Assembly: GCA_910576125.1 (NCBI GenBank)
Contig: CAJTHM010000022.1
Coordinates: 1 to 64,000, forward strand
Length of the DNA: 64,000 nucleotides
Direction of reading: 5' to 3'
DNA from: Lachnospiraceae bacterium
GTDB taxonomy: Bacteria > Bacillota > Clostridia > Lachnospirales > Lachnospiraceae
The notes below the pieces were generated by a model. The model searched no databases. It saw only the letters and a list, made by a program, of their open reading frames with translations, and was not told the origin of the DNA. The translations under genes and the position numbers were made by a program. Shown in pieces: positions 37,326 through 46,912 of the stretch (the first letter of the stretch is position 1; each line of letters starts with the position of its first letter).

Positions 37326-38252
37326 TTATACATGATTCCTGGGATCCGCCGCATCCGAGAACGCGTTACCCACCAGATAGAAGGTAATCGTGATCAGAGA
37401 GACGATGACCGCAGGACATACCAGCAGATACGGATACTGCAGGAAAAAGCTGCGCGCGTTCCGCAGCAGAAGTCCCAGGGACGGCGTGTTCACATCCAGG
37501 CCCAGCCCCAGGTAAGACAGAGTCGTCTCCGTAGCGATGGTGGAGGGGATGGACAGCGCCAGGCGCAGTATGATCATGCTGATCAGGTACGGGAAGATGT
37601 TCTTCACCAGCACCCGCCATATCGGAGTACCCAGGCACCTGGAGGCCAGATTGTACTCCCGGTCCCTGTACATCATCACCAGGTTCCTGACATTCCTGGC
37701 CATGCCCAGCCATCCGAAAGCTATCAGGGATACCGCCATGATGAGGAAACTCTGTCCCACCATCAGCGCAATCAGGGTCATATAGATAATCGTGGGCACA
37801 TTGCCGATGATATTATATATTTCCGTCAATATTCTGTCAGCCTGCCGCACATATCCCCAGATACAGCCGATGATGATGCCCACCACGCACTCTCCCACGG
37901 CCACCAGCAATGCCAGCTTGATAGAGACCTGCGCCGCGTACCAGACCTGGCACCAGTAGTCCCTGCCCAGATTGTCCGTGCCGAACCAGTATTCGCCGTT
38001 GGGCGAGGTGAACGCCTCCAGCATGCTGGACTTCAGCTCGGCGTAATCGTACCTTCCGATGGCAGTGGCCACAAAGGAGAACACCACGATGAGGATGAAT
38101 ATGACCGACATCACCACCGCGCTCTTCTTCTTCAGGAAATTGCGGAAGACAGATCTCCAATAGGAATAATTGGAATATCCCACCCGCTCCGCTGCCTCAG
38201 CGGAATATTCCGCGAAACGGAACATTTCATCCTCTTTCTTATGAGCTTTCAT
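37326..38252 (-). CDS. oppC: ABC importer permease, OppC type
   Basis: This is a 308-residue inner-membrane permease. A cytoplasmic N-terminus is followed by about six helices and the EAA loop GWLGMARNVRNLVMM. HWFGTDNLGRD-type sequence (YWFGTDNLGRDYW) is the OppC-N landmark. The start at 38252 overlaps the oppB stop as ATGA. The longer frame to 38360 lies inside oppB and is rejected. Confidence 0.92.
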   Translation of the reverse strand: MKAHKKEDEMFRFAEYSAEAAERVGYSNYSYWRSVFRNFLKKKSAVVMSVIFILIVVFSFVATAIGRYDYAELKSSMLEAFTSPNGEYWFGTDNLGRDYWCQVWYAAQVSIKLALLVAVGECVVGIIIGCIWGYVRQADRILTEIYNIIGNVPTIIYMTLIALMVGQSFLIMAVSLIAFGWLGMARNVRNLVMMYRDREYNLASRCLGTPIWRVLVKNIFPYLISMIILRLALSIPSTIATETTLSYLGLGLDVNTPSLGLLLRNARSFFLQYPYLLVCPAVIVSLITITFYLVGNAFSDAADPRNHV

Positions 38253-39199
38253 CTCGTCTCCCCCCTCCCTGTAAGCTTGATTCTGGGATCGAAGATCATC
38301 ATCATGATATCTCCCAGGAACACGCCGATAATCCCCAGGCCCGCATAGACGATGACACATCCCTGTACTACGCTGGCGTCATACCGTCCGATAGCATCCG
38401 TCAGCAGAGGGCCCATGCCGGGAATGGAAAAGAACCTCTCCACCAGAAGCGATCCGCCTATGGTCAAAAGCAGGGACGCCGGCACATAGGCAATCAGCGG
38501 AACGAAAGCGTTCTTCAGCACATGCTTTACCATGATATCTTTCGAGGACATACCCTTAATCCGCGCCAGCCGTATGTAGTCCTTGTTCAGCTCATCTACC
38601 ATGTAACGCCTGGTCCACAGGGCATAGTATGCGATGGAGCCGATGGAGAGACATACGATGGGCAGCACACTTGTACGCGCCACATCATTGGTAGAATACA
38701 GAGAGGGCAGCTTGAATATCCTGGTGCCGAATACCAGTATCAGGGAATAGGAGACAAGGGCCGGGACCGCGTTCACAAAAATGATGTACACTGTGCCCAG
38801 ATGGTCAAAGAACTTGTCTTTGTGCAGGGTCTGGATAATTCCCATGGCAATGCCTATCACAAGAGAGACACCCATGGATATCAGCCCCATTTTCATGGAA
38901 ACCGCAAATCTGCTGGTCATGATTTCCGTCACTTCCAAGCCTGCCTGGACTCTGCTGGAAGTCCCCAGGTCAAGCCGGACAAGCTCCCCATAGAACCGGC
39001 CAAGCTGTACCAGAATCGGATCCGTCAGACCTGCCGCCATGAGACGGTCTTGTTTCTCCTCCTCCGAAAGCTTTATCAACTCTTCCTCTGTGAAATAATA
39101 GTCCGTCGGAAGCATCCGCAGCAGAAGAAACACGACAGTCACAATAATCAGCACGGTCAGAACAGACTGCAGCAGTCTCTTAACCGTATACTTTGCCAT
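38249..39199 (-). CDS. oppB: ABC importer permease, OppB type
   Basis: This is a 316-residue permease with an N-terminal helix (VLTVLIIVTVVFLLLRMLP), a periplasm-type loop and a core of five helices containing the EAA loop RLARIKGMSSKDIMVKHVL. ATG 39199 is chosen because AGGAGG lies seven bases upstream; the TTG at 39205 would be too close. It is the second gene of the transporter operon. Confidence 0.92.
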   Translation of the reverse strand: MAKYTVKRLLQSVLTVLIIVTVVFLLLRMLPTDYYFTEEELIKLSEEEKQDRLMAAGLTDPILVQLGRFYGELVRLDLGTSSRVQAGLEVTEIMTSRFAVSMKMGLISMGVSLVIGIAMGIIQTLHKDKFFDHLGTVYIIFVNAVPALVSYSLILVFGTRIFKLPSLYSTNDVARTSVLPIVCLSIGSIAYYALWTRRYMVDELNKDYIRLARIKGMSSKDIMVKHVLKNAFVPLIAYVPASLLLTIGGSLLVERFFSIPGMGPLLTDAIGRYDASVVQGCVIVYAGLGIIGVFLGDIMMMIFDPRIKLTGRGETR

Positions 39200-39253
39200 A
39201 CTCAAACCTCCTCGCTTCGTATCGAGCCTAAATTTTGCCCCCTGTATAGTTTT

Positions 39254-39305
39254 GTAGCCGCCCTCCCGGCACGCAAAAGAAAATGCATGCCTGTCGGGCG
39301 GCTAC
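39254..39305 (-). promoter_or_regulatory. Intercistronic hairpin between the binding protein and permease genes
   Basis: GTAGCCGCCC and GGGCGGCTAC form a strong stem without a T-tract. Such structures after substrate-binding protein genes usually protect the upstream mRNA and allow more binding protein than permease to be made. Confidence 0.7.
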
Positions 39306-39346
39306 TGTTTCAGAATTCCAATCTACGGTATTTCAACATACGGAGA

Positions 39347-41392
39347 TTACTTGCCGCCGGCCTCATATTCAGCCTTGAAGCGCTCATAATCCTCTGTCGT
39401 ATAGGGAACTGTGGATGTCTCCCAGTTCTTGTATACGATATCGCTGTTACCGTATGCGGCATACATCTTGGAATAATCATTGACCTTGGTCAGCTGCCAT
39501 TTCACATTGTAGTTCCAGGGAATGACCATGGCATTGTTCACCAGATAAGCCTCTGCCTGGGCGAAAGCCTCCAGCCTCTTGTCCTTGTCGCCTGTCTCAG
39601 CGTTGGCAAGTCTGCCCAGCCTTGTATATTCCTCCCACTGCTCAATTACATGCTCATCCGTCACATCGTCCAGATTGAAACGCTCCACCGAATAGATGGC
39701 CGCATCGTCATTGTAGAAGCCCTGGTTGACGAAGTTGCTGACATCACCAAAGTCCGCGCCCCATCCGATGACGTCAAAGGACTGAAGCTGAGGCTTACGC
39801 ACCTCATCTGCGGCGCTGGATACATAGGTGTTGATATTGAAGTTCACATAGTCCGTTCCAAGGGCCTCAAATGTCTCCTTGTAGATTGTGGCGGAGTCAA
39901 GAGAGGTCTGGTCGCCGGCCTTGATGAAGTAGTCGATCTGGATAGGGAATGTCACGCCCTCAGCGCCCAGCTCCTCCATGGCCTGCTGCTTGTACTGCTC
40001 ACCCTTCTCCTGGTTGTAGCGTCTGGGCTTTGTGCCGTCTCCCTCCGGGATATCCAGAAGTTCGATGACGCGGTTCACATAATCTTTGCCGTCAGAGAAC
40101 ACGCCCAGGTTCTGGCTGGTATATGCAAGGTTCTCCAGGCTCATGGGGTTCACCTGGTTGGTGAGATACCAGATGTTCGACAAATCCAGGCCCCAGTACA
40201 GGGACAGACGGAAAGCGTCGTTGGCTACAGCCTTGTTCCAGTTCTCGTCAGGATTCCCGTCCTTGTCCAGCTTGAAATAGTTGAACAAAAGCGCATAGGA
40301 GAATTTTGCCACGCGGGTCTCGGCCAGGTTGCCGTACCACTGGTTACTGGGATCGTTGATGATGGTGGTCAGCTTGGCAGTGCTCAGCTCTGTGTGATCC
40401 ACTTCCCCTGTCTCCCACAGCTCGTCGTCGCGGTCGCCGCTCTCGATCATCTTTACCGTAACGGTATCGAACAGGGTGCAGTCCTTATCCCAATAGGATT
40501 CGTTCCTGGTGTATACTCTCTCGTTATTGGGCACGAAAGTAGTCAGCCTGTAGGGGCCGCTGTACCAGTAGTCCTCATTGCTGATTCCCACTACGCCGTC
40601 CACGCCTACCTTGTCAATCATGCCCTGGGGCATGGGATACAGGCAGGAACCGGTAGCCAGAGTATCGAAATAGGCCACCTTGTCCAGGCAATGGTAAATC
40701 AGGGTGTAATCGTCAGGAGCTTCGATGCCTACCATCTCCAGGAACTTGCTGTTGTCCATGGTCTTAGCCTCTTCCTCGGAAAGACCCTTGGTATAGTCAT
40801 AGTATTCCTGGGCGCCGGCAATAGTGGATACCGGCATGGAGGTGTTCAGTCCGGCGTTCTTATGGAAGTTCAGAATCCATTCCAGGGAAGTAATCCAGTC
40901 CTGAGCGGTACATTTTCCAATCTCATTTCCGTTCACGTCCACGTAGATGATATCATCGCGCAGATGGAATGTCCATGTCAAGCCTTCGTCCTCTGTGCCC
41001 CACTCGGTGGCCACGGCCGGAACAAGGCTGCCGTAATTGTCGAACTCAAGCAGAGGAGACAGGCAGTTGGCGCCTACAGTGCCCACATCGGTACCCTCGC
41101 TGTGCTGGCAAATCAGGGTGCTCAGGTCTCCGCCGCTGACGGAAGCCCATGTCTTAAAGTCCTTGATGGGCTCGCCTGCCGTGGCTTCGCCGCCCTCGTC
41201 GGCAGGGGTAGATTCCTCTCCGCCCTCCGCCTCCTCGCTTCCGCTCTCCTCGGAAACCGCGGCGCTCTCGCTGCCGCTATCTACGGCTTCTGAAGCGCTG
41301 CTGCTCTCTGTGCCGCCGTTGCCGCAGCCAGTCGCCAGCATGGCAGCCGCCAGCAGAATAGCGAGAATCTTCGCTACTTTCTTCTTTTTCAT
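39347..41392 (-). CDS. Family 5 substrate-binding lipoprotein of the importer
   Basis: This is a 681-residue extracytoplasmic solute-binding protein (SBP_bac_5). The signal peptide ends in the lipobox LATGC with Cys23. A Ser/Glu/Gly-rich linker (about 28-70) then leads to the binding lobes, with WTFHLRDDIIYVD-type landmarks. It is longer than the usual roughly 540 residues, partly from the linker. It captures the substrate for the permease. It is first in the operon after the promoter at 41549-41577. The neighbours suggest an oligosaccharide, but a peptide remains possible. Confidence 0.92.
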   Translation of the reverse strand: MKKKKVAKILAILLAAAMLATGCGNGGTESSSASEAVDSGSESAAVSEESGSEEAEGGEESTPADEGGEATAGEPIKDFKTWASVSGGDLSTLICQHSEGTDVGTVGANCLSPLLEFDNYGSLVPAVATEWGTEDEGLTWTFHLRDDIIYVDVNGNEIGKCTAQDWITSLEWILNFHKNAGLNTSMPVSTIAGAQEYYDYTKGLSEEEAKTMDNSKFLEMVGIEAPDDYTLIYHCLDKVAYFDTLATGSCLYPMPQGMIDKVGVDGVVGISNEDYWYSGPYRLTTFVPNNERVYTRNESYWDKDCTLFDTVTVKMIESGDRDDELWETGEVDHTELSTAKLTTIINDPSNQWYGNLAETRVAKFSYALLFNYFKLDKDGNPDENWNKAVANDAFRLSLYWGLDLSNIWYLTNQVNPMSLENLAYTSQNLGVFSDGKDYVNRVIELLDIPEGDGTKPRRYNQEKGEQYKQQAMEELGAEGVTFPIQIDYFIKAGDQTSLDSATIYKETFEALGTDYVNFNINTYVSSAADEVRKPQLQSFDVIGWGADFGDVSNFVNQGFYNDDAAIYSVERFNLDDVTDEHVIEQWEEYTRLGRLANAETGDKDKRLEAFAQAEAYLVNNAMVIPWNYNVKWQLTKVNDYSKMYAAYGNSDIVYKNWETSTVPYTTEDYERFKAEYEAGGK

Positions 41393-41506
41393 AATACTCT
41401 CCTTTCTTTTCAGCCATTTTATGTATGCTTTCGGAAAAGCATCAAAACCCGCCTGGCCGGCGGAGGTTTTGCATTGTGGGAAAATAGCTTTCCTAGTCCC
41501 ATAAAG

Positions 41507-41667
41507 TACACTTTTTGGGAATAGGATTTACTAATAAATTTTGTACCTATTTTACATCATCAATGTATAAATATCAAGGAATTCTTATATCTTTTTTAAT
41601 TTTTTTTAATATATATGAAAGTTTATTCTTTTTTCTTCCCCTTTCAATACTCACTCCAAAAAGTGTA
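41507..41667. promoter_or_regulatory. Perfect 12-bp inverted repeat flanking the transporter promoter
   Basis: TACACTTTTTGG (41507-41518) and CCAAAAAGTGTA (41656-41667) are exact complements, 137 bases apart, with the promoter between them. This arrangement fits two operator sites for one regulator that could loop the DNA. The DNA between is very AT-rich. No regulator gene lies nearby. Confidence 0.5.
41549..41577 (-). promoter_or_regulatory. Promoter of the importer operon
   Basis: On the minus strand TTGATA (41577-41572), 17 bases, TAAAAT (41554-41549). It lies about 160 bases before the binding-protein gene, leaving a long leader. Confidence 0.7.
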
Positions 41668-41888
41668 GGTTTTGAAACTGATATAATATCTCTTTTGAGC
41701 TGATTTTCTATTATATATAATAAAAAGGAATCACTAAGGAACACTTCATATATCGAAATGTCCCTTACGACATATCAAAGAAATTCCTATTCTTGTTGAT
41801 TTTGAAAGCGGCATTGGCACAAAGCTGATGCCGCTAAGAGAGTGAACTGTCTGAATATATTTAATGTGTCATTTGTTTATTTTAAAGA

Positions 41889-41921
41889 AGAAAAACGGTA
41901 TAGCCGCAAAGACTATACCGT
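41889..41921 (-). terminator. Terminator after the lysyl-tRNA synthetase gene
   Basis: On the minus strand ACGGTATAG and CTATACCGT pair around TCTTTGCGG and are followed by TTTTC. It lies about 130 bases after the lysK stop. The rest of the gap 41700-42048 holds one more hairpin (AGCGGCAT with its complement at 41807-41835) and no gene that I can support. Confidence 0.75.
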
Positions 41922-42048
41922 AATCTGATACAAAGATGCCCTGATACCTTTCACATAATCCGTGTTCTGTGACTCCTTTGTCCTCTTTTGATAAAATCTG
42001 GTCCTATTCTGCATCAGCAGTACCAGAAATAAAAAATGCAGGTCATTC

Positions 42049-44061
42049 TCAGCAGATTCTCGTCCCCTCCGGCACGATGTCGTCCACGATTACCACCTGG
42101 CAGCCGCAGGCGTTGTTCGTCCCGGCTAACAGCATACCCTCACTCTTGACCCCAACGAACCGGGTAGGCTGGAGATTGGCTACCACGATGATTTTCTTGC
42201 CGATCAGCTGCTCCGGCTTGTAGTACTGCTTGATACTGGACACGATGACCCTCTCCTTCAGCCCGTCGAACAGGGTCAGCTTGTAGCAGCTGTGGGACTT
42301 CCTGATCTCGGCGCATTTCAGCACCTTGCAGACCCGCAGGTCGATCTTCCGGAATTCCTCGATGTCGATTTCCTCCCCTATGGGCGCCACTTCGTCAGGC
42401 TCGCCGTATTCCACTGCAGGCTCCTCTTCCACGGGCTCCTGCGCAGGAGCCGTCAGCGCCTTCTCCTCCTCTTCCGTCTTCGGTGTGGAGAAATCAAGCA
42501 GTGACAGGAACTTGTCCTTCTCGATGGCGTACAGGAACAGGTAGAGCCTGGGGCCCTTTTCCTTATTTAAAAGGAGCCTGTACACATTCTTGAAGAAGGT
42601 GCCCTGGAGGGCTTTCAGGTTCTCCGCCTCATAGCCGTAAATCCGCTTGGGAATCTCGTAGAGCTCCTTGTTCAGCTCATCCAGCGTATACTCGTTGCCG
42701 GACAGGTAGACGTGGAGCATCTTCACCGCATCCCTCTCCTTCTCGTCCAGGCCCTCGTACACAGGCCAGTTCCGCACCGGGCAGAGCCTGTTCACATTCT
42801 CCGGAGAGCAGTTCTCCAGCCAGTACTTCGCAAGGCCTAAGCGTTCCTTGAAATCTTCATATTTATAAGGCGTCCCTATCTTCTCGAACACCGTCTCCAG
42901 CATCTCCACGTTGAAGTCCACGATGGAGCCCAGCTGCACCAGGTGGGACATGGGCACTGTCTTAATCTTCTCATCGAACATGAGACAGTTGTTCATGATA
43001 TCACGTATATAATCATCCGCCGTACCGTCCAGGAAGCTGTTGTACTGCTTGTCGAACTCGAAATACTGCCGCAGGATACCGTCGTCAAAGCAGAAATCAA
43101 AGGCCTTGTTGGGCTCCGCCTTGGCGTAGAGCCAGAGGATGACTTCCGGCTGGTAGATGTTAAGCAGGGTATCCGGCGTCAGGTTCAGGCCTGTGGAGCC
43201 GGACATCTTCCCCGCCACGCCCTTGATGCCGATGAACTCATAGCCCTCGAACAGGGGCGCTTCGTAATCGAAAATCTTCCTGGAGATGACTTTGCTGGTG
43301 TCATAGCTGCCCCCGGGGCTGGCGTGATCCTTCCCGCCGGGTTCGAAGTCCACCTGCTCATATTTCCAGCGCATGGGCCAGTCTATCTTCCAGGCCAGCT
43401 TGCAGTTGAAGTCCTTCGTGAAGTCATGCTCCCCCTCATGGCCGCAGACGCAGACGTACTTCGCTTTGGTGCAGTCCTGGGAGAGTTCCGTAATCTTCGT
43501 GGTGTCCCTGCCGCACTCCGGGCAATAGATTGCCACAGGATAATAGGCCTCCCGCTCGCCCTCCCGGGCGTCCTGAGTCCGGAAGCTGTCCAGGATATCG
43601 AATATTTCTCCACGTTTTTTCAACGCTTCGATGACATAGTCCTTGTACTTGCCGCTCTTGTTCATCTTGGCCTGGTATCTGTAATCCATCTTGATGCCGA
43701 ATCTTTTTATGGCAGCCTCAAATTCCTTTTCAAAATATTCCGCGTAGGTCTTCTCCTCTGTGTCGAAAGGGTTGGGGACATCCGCGTAGGGCGCCCCGAT
43801 ATATTTCTCCATGTCGTTCCTGACTTTCGCCACGTTCACAGGTATCTTCCTGACTCTGTCATATTCATCCCAGGAGAAAAGCAGCTTCGCCTTTTTGCCT
43901 TTTCGCTCCAGGGCTTTCACCACGAACAGGCTGGTGGCGATGTCCCTGAAATTGCCGATATGGATAGAGCCGGAGGGGCTTATCCCGGCGGCGCATACAT
44001 ATTCTTCCTTGTCCGGATTCCTTTTAATGATTTTCTCCGCAATTCTGTCTGACCAATGCAT
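42049..44061 (-). CDS. lysK: Class I lysyl-tRNA synthetase with C-terminal tRNA-binding domain
   Basis: This is a 670-residue enzyme that charges tRNA-Lys. Class I features are SGSIHIGNFRD with HIGN at 34-37 and the KMSKS-like KMSGS. The central Cys clusters (CPECG, CVCGHEG) are plausible zinc ligands. After an acidic linker (about 500-555) comes a domain of about 110 residues (FRKIDLRVCKVLKCAEI, then KIIVVANLQPTRF and SEGMLLAG) of the EMAP/MetRS-C type that binds tRNA. Most bacteria have the unrelated class II LysS, so this form is notable. ATG 44061 follows GGAG by ten bases; the TTG upstream is rejected. No T-box leader is seen. Confidence 0.93.
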   Translation of the reverse strand: MHWSDRIAEKIIKRNPDKEEYVCAAGISPSGSIHIGNFRDIATSLFVVKALERKGKKAKLLFSWDEYDRVRKIPVNVAKVRNDMEKYIGAPYADVPNPFDTEEKTYAEYFEKEFEAAIKRFGIKMDYRYQAKMNKSGKYKDYVIEALKKRGEIFDILDSFRTQDAREGEREAYYPVAIYCPECGRDTTKITELSQDCTKAKYVCVCGHEGEHDFTKDFNCKLAWKIDWPMRWKYEQVDFEPGGKDHASPGGSYDTSKVISRKIFDYEAPLFEGYEFIGIKGVAGKMSGSTGLNLTPDTLLNIYQPEVILWLYAKAEPNKAFDFCFDDGILRQYFEFDKQYNSFLDGTADDYIRDIMNNCLMFDEKIKTVPMSHLVQLGSIVDFNVEMLETVFEKIGTPYKYEDFKERLGLAKYWLENCSPENVNRLCPVRNWPVYEGLDEKERDAVKMLHVYLSGNEYTLDELNKELYEIPKRIYGYEAENLKALQGTFFKNVYRLLLNKEKGPRLYLFLYAIEKDKFLSLLDFSTPKTEEEEKALTAPAQEPVEEEPAVEYGEPDEVAPIGEEIDIEEFRKIDLRVCKVLKCAEIRKSHSCYKLTLFDGLKERVIVSSIKQYYKPEQLIGKKIIVVANLQPTRFVGVKSEGMLLAGTNNACGCQVVIVDDIVPEGTRIC

Positions 44062-44169
44062 ATCTTGTCCGCTCCTTTGCAATTATGGTGGTAATTATAC
44101 AATATGGGCCGCGTAAAGTCAAACATTTCGCATCTTACACGGAACTCTTTCATGGAGAATCCATAGGAC

Positions 44170-45719
44170 TCATAAAATCCCATAGGGATATCTGTACTGA
44201 TATATGGGTGTAAGGTCTCTTTTCGCTACTATCAGAAATGTCAAATCGCACAAAGGACGGTCTATCTTATTCCATTCCAAACATAGCGTAAAATCGTAAA
44301 AATGTGCATTTGAATCATGCATCCATTTGGGACATGGCTGCTCCAGGGCAAGGAACATCTGCTTTCCCCCCGCCTTTCCTTTCGCTGTGGCAAACAAAAG
44401 GAAATCCCCGGAAATTTCGGGAGTTTGAATCCATCCCTCTAAATGCAGGTACACCGGATTCGACCTCATTGCGTAAAACATCACCCGCGCAGATATTTCC
44501 CTGGCGTCCTCAGCTTTAAAAGAAGCAAAGACCACATCCGGCATCAGAAAAGCCTCTGCTCTTCGCCTATACAGACGCGTCAGCCTGTTTTTGAAGAAGC
44601 CGCAGCTGTCCTCCGTATTTGCAATACAGGCGTTCTCCCCTGCTGTACCAGGGATGCACAGACCGGATGGATGGAACCGAAGAAACAGAAATTCCTTGTC
44701 CATGCAAAGCCGCATTTCTTCCAGCTTCTTCGCAATAGATTCCCGATTCTGCGCCGTATCTTCCGCTGCGGCGTCTGTCTCTTCCGCCCGGGCGTCTGCC
44801 TCGTTTCTATGGGAAAACAGTTCTTCTTTTGAATGAATGTCCAGCGTGATGGGAAGATGCAGTTTAGCCAGCTCCCGGGACACCTGCCCGCATTCTGTCT
44901 CATCCATGAACTGTCCCCTATTCCAATCCGCGTTATTCGCTGTGTCACTGATATAAGGTGTGCGAAAATCATGTCTCGCCGCTTTGAGCTTTTCGCCGCA
45001 GAATTTTCCAATCGCGGAAAGTTCATCCCTGTTTTCTTTCAATACCATTGTGATGCAGTACAGTTTTGCCCAGTGCGTTCCTAAGCGGCGTTCCGCATTT
45101 ACCTTTGCAATTTTTTCAAGATTATGATAAAAGCTTTCGAACTGGACGGATGAGCAGATTTCGCGGTATCTCTCAGGCTTTAGCGTCTCTACCGACAGAT
45201 TCACATGACGGATATTTGCCGAAAAAATGGTACGGATTTCCTCTTCTGTCATGGTTCTGCAGAAATTGGAAGTGAAAAAGACATTCTTTCTGCCGGATTT
45301 CGGCAGCAATTTTAAAAATTTCAGAAAATTCGGGGCTATGGACGGCTCATAAAGGCATGAAAAAAGGATTCCCGCCCCCCCAAACTTTTCAGAGGTCTGA
45401 TCAAAGGAAAAAGGCTCAGTATCTTCCGATATACCTCCTCTGACATATAACATGCTTTCTGTTCAAAGTCGTTAAAGCAGAACCTGCAGCGCAAGTTGCA
45501 TGTATTATTGATATCGAAAGTCATGGCATCATAAAACGGCTCCTCATAGCGGGGCTTCTGCATCCATTTTCCATCCTTTTTTACGATACGAAAAGACGTA
45601 TAATATTTTACATATGTCAGAATCTTTTTTATGTTTCCTTTATAGTTTGCCATGGACCATAGGATTATCTTCTTCAATGGCTGACCTCCTGTTTTTATTA
45701 TCTTAGTTCCATTATACAT
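44170..45719 (-). pseudogene. Radical SAM protein gene broken in a poly-G tract
   Basis: The first part (45719 to about 45382) has the cluster motif CNLRCRFC preceded by DAMTFDINNT. The second part (about 45375 to 44170) continues as GAGILFSCLYEPSI in another frame, with later SNFCRTMTEEEIR and NIRHVNLSVETL, as expected for one radical SAM protein of about 515 residues. The frames meet at seven G on the minus strand (45375-45381); eight would join them as KSLGGAGILF. The C-terminal half has extra Cys residues. Either it is a phase-variable or decayed gene, or one base is missing from the assembly. The substrate is unknown. Confidence 0.8.
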
Positions 45720-45739
45720 TTCTTACCCGATAATGTAAT

Positions 45740-45806
45740 TATGCTGCATAACGCTGAATACTGCCTAATGCAATCATACAATCGAACCAGTCAGCGTTAT
45801 GCAGTC
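45740..45806. repeat. Palindromic repeat family A, partial copy
   Basis: Only the main palindrome is present: tgcataacgctgaata at the left pairs with cagcgttatgca at the right, around ctgcctaatgcaatca. The outer hairpin is missing. It is upstream of the broken radical SAM gene and of the next gene pair. Confidence 0.75.
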
Positions 45807-45931
45807 TGTTTTGAATCAAATGTAGTCATATCTCCATGATAATATGGCCTGATGAAAATGTCAAACAATCGCATCCAAAAAAACTAAAATAAATCGTATT
45901 CAATTTAATTAGATATATATAAAATTAATTA

Positions 45932-45960
45932 TTGACATATTTATATTATTAATATATAAT
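45932..45960 (+). promoter_or_regulatory. Consensus promoter of the small-protein/ArsR operon
   Basis: TTGACA (45932-45937), 17 bases, TATAAT (45955-45960) is a perfect sigma-A consensus in very AT-rich DNA. The first start codon is 36 bases downstream. Since the second gene encodes a repressor-like protein, strong expression is probably held back by it. Confidence 0.85.
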
Positions 45961-45995
45961 CAAATAAAAATATTAAATTAGAAAGGAGTAAAACT

Positions 45996-46364
45996 ATGGA
46001 AAGCGAAAAAATCCAGACATTCATTAACTACCTTGACCAGCGAACCTCCTCCGTACAGGAAGATACTCTCCGCCTGATAGCGGACAATCGGAGAGACGAG
46101 GCCAACTTTGAGAAAATCCGGACGAATATCTTCCAAATCGTCAAGACAATCTTCCAGGCCTCCGTCCGGGTATCACAGGAGGAAAGCGAACGCGTCAGAT
46201 TCTTAGACACAAAACTCACCTTATTTCAAGAGACCTGGGAAAGCCATCTCACGGAAGCAAAGGAACACGGCGACGACCTGAAGATAGTGCAGGAGCAGAC
46301 CAGACTGGAAGCCCTGGCCGAGATTCGGGATACTTTTCAAAAGATATGGGGGGAATCATTATGA
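45996..46364 (+). CDS. Small helical protein co-transcribed with the ArsR/DUF2087 regulator
   Basis: This is a 122-residue, highly charged protein predicted to be almost entirely helical with coiled-coil heptads (TLRLIADNRRDEANFEKI, VQEQTRLEALAEI). It has no membrane segment and no motif that I recognise. GAAAGGAG lies before the ATG. Its stop overlaps the start of the ArsR-family gene as ATGA. It may be a ligand sensor or anti-repressor for that regulator, which is inference. Confidence 0.7.
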   Translation: MESEKIQTFINYLDQRTSSVQEDTLRLIADNRRDEANFEKIRTNIFQIVKTIFQASVRVSQEESERVRFLDTKLTLFQETWESHLTEAKEHGDDLKIVQEQTRLEALAEIRDTFQKIWGESL

Positions 46365-46912
46365 CAGAAGAAAACGCAATCAGGCTGTTCAAATGCCTGG
46401 CAGACAAGTCCAGGCTGCAGATATTGAAGTCCCTGGCCGTGGAGGATATGTATGTGGAACTGCTGGCGGAGCGGCTGAACCTGACCCCTGCCACTATTTC
46501 CTTCCATCTGCGCAAGCTGTCGGAGATCGATGCCGTCAGGTCCTATAAGACCCAGTATTATACCATGTATTCCCTGCGCCAGGACACCTTTGCCGTGAAG
46601 ATTCTGGATATCCTGAAAGAACAGTCGGATGAGGCAGATTTGCAGGCAAGGCGGGAGCAGGCCTACCGCCAGAAAGTGATAGACGCTTTCTTCCAGTACG
46701 GAAAGCTGAAATCCATTCCCGCCCAGCGCAAGAAGGAGCGAATCGTTCTGGAAGAAATCGCGAAAGCTTTCGAGCCGGGCAGAATCTATTCCGAGCGGGA
46801 AGTCAACATCCTCATCGCGGATTTCCATGATGATTTCTGTACTATCCGGCGGGATATGATTTCCGAGCAGCTGATGGACAGGGACGAGCGGGGATATTGG
46901 CGGCTTGTTTAA
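46361..46912 (+). CDS. ArsR-family regulator with DUF2087 domain
   Basis: This is a 183-residue protein. Residues 1-75 form a winged helix of the ArsR type (LFKCLADKSRLQILKSL, LTPATISFHLRKLSEI). No metal-binding CxC motif is present in the recognition helix, so metal sensing is unlikely. Residues about 110-183 are DUF2087 (FFQYGKLKSIPAQRKKERIV), a domain often attached to such repressors. The start at 46361 is the ATGA overlap; the MGGI extension is rejected. It probably represses its own promoter and the 45932 promoter. Confidence 0.85.
   Translation: MTEENAIRLFKCLADKSRLQILKSLAVEDMYVELLAERLNLTPATISFHLRKLSEIDAVRSYKTQYYTMYSLRQDTFAVKILDILKEQSDEADLQARREQAYRQKVIDAFFQYGKLKSIPAQRKKERIVLEEIAKAFEPGRIYSEREVNILIADFHDDFCTIRRDMISEQLMDRDERGYWRLV

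Noticed and set aside
38522-41293. 923-codon plus-strand frame opposite the transporter genes
   Set aside because: It spans two real genes on the other strand, including their intergenic hairpin, and contains no recognisable domain.
44062-44170. T-box leader for the lysyl-tRNA synthetase
   Set aside because: The gap is about 110 bases with no T-box consensus and no terminator stem.
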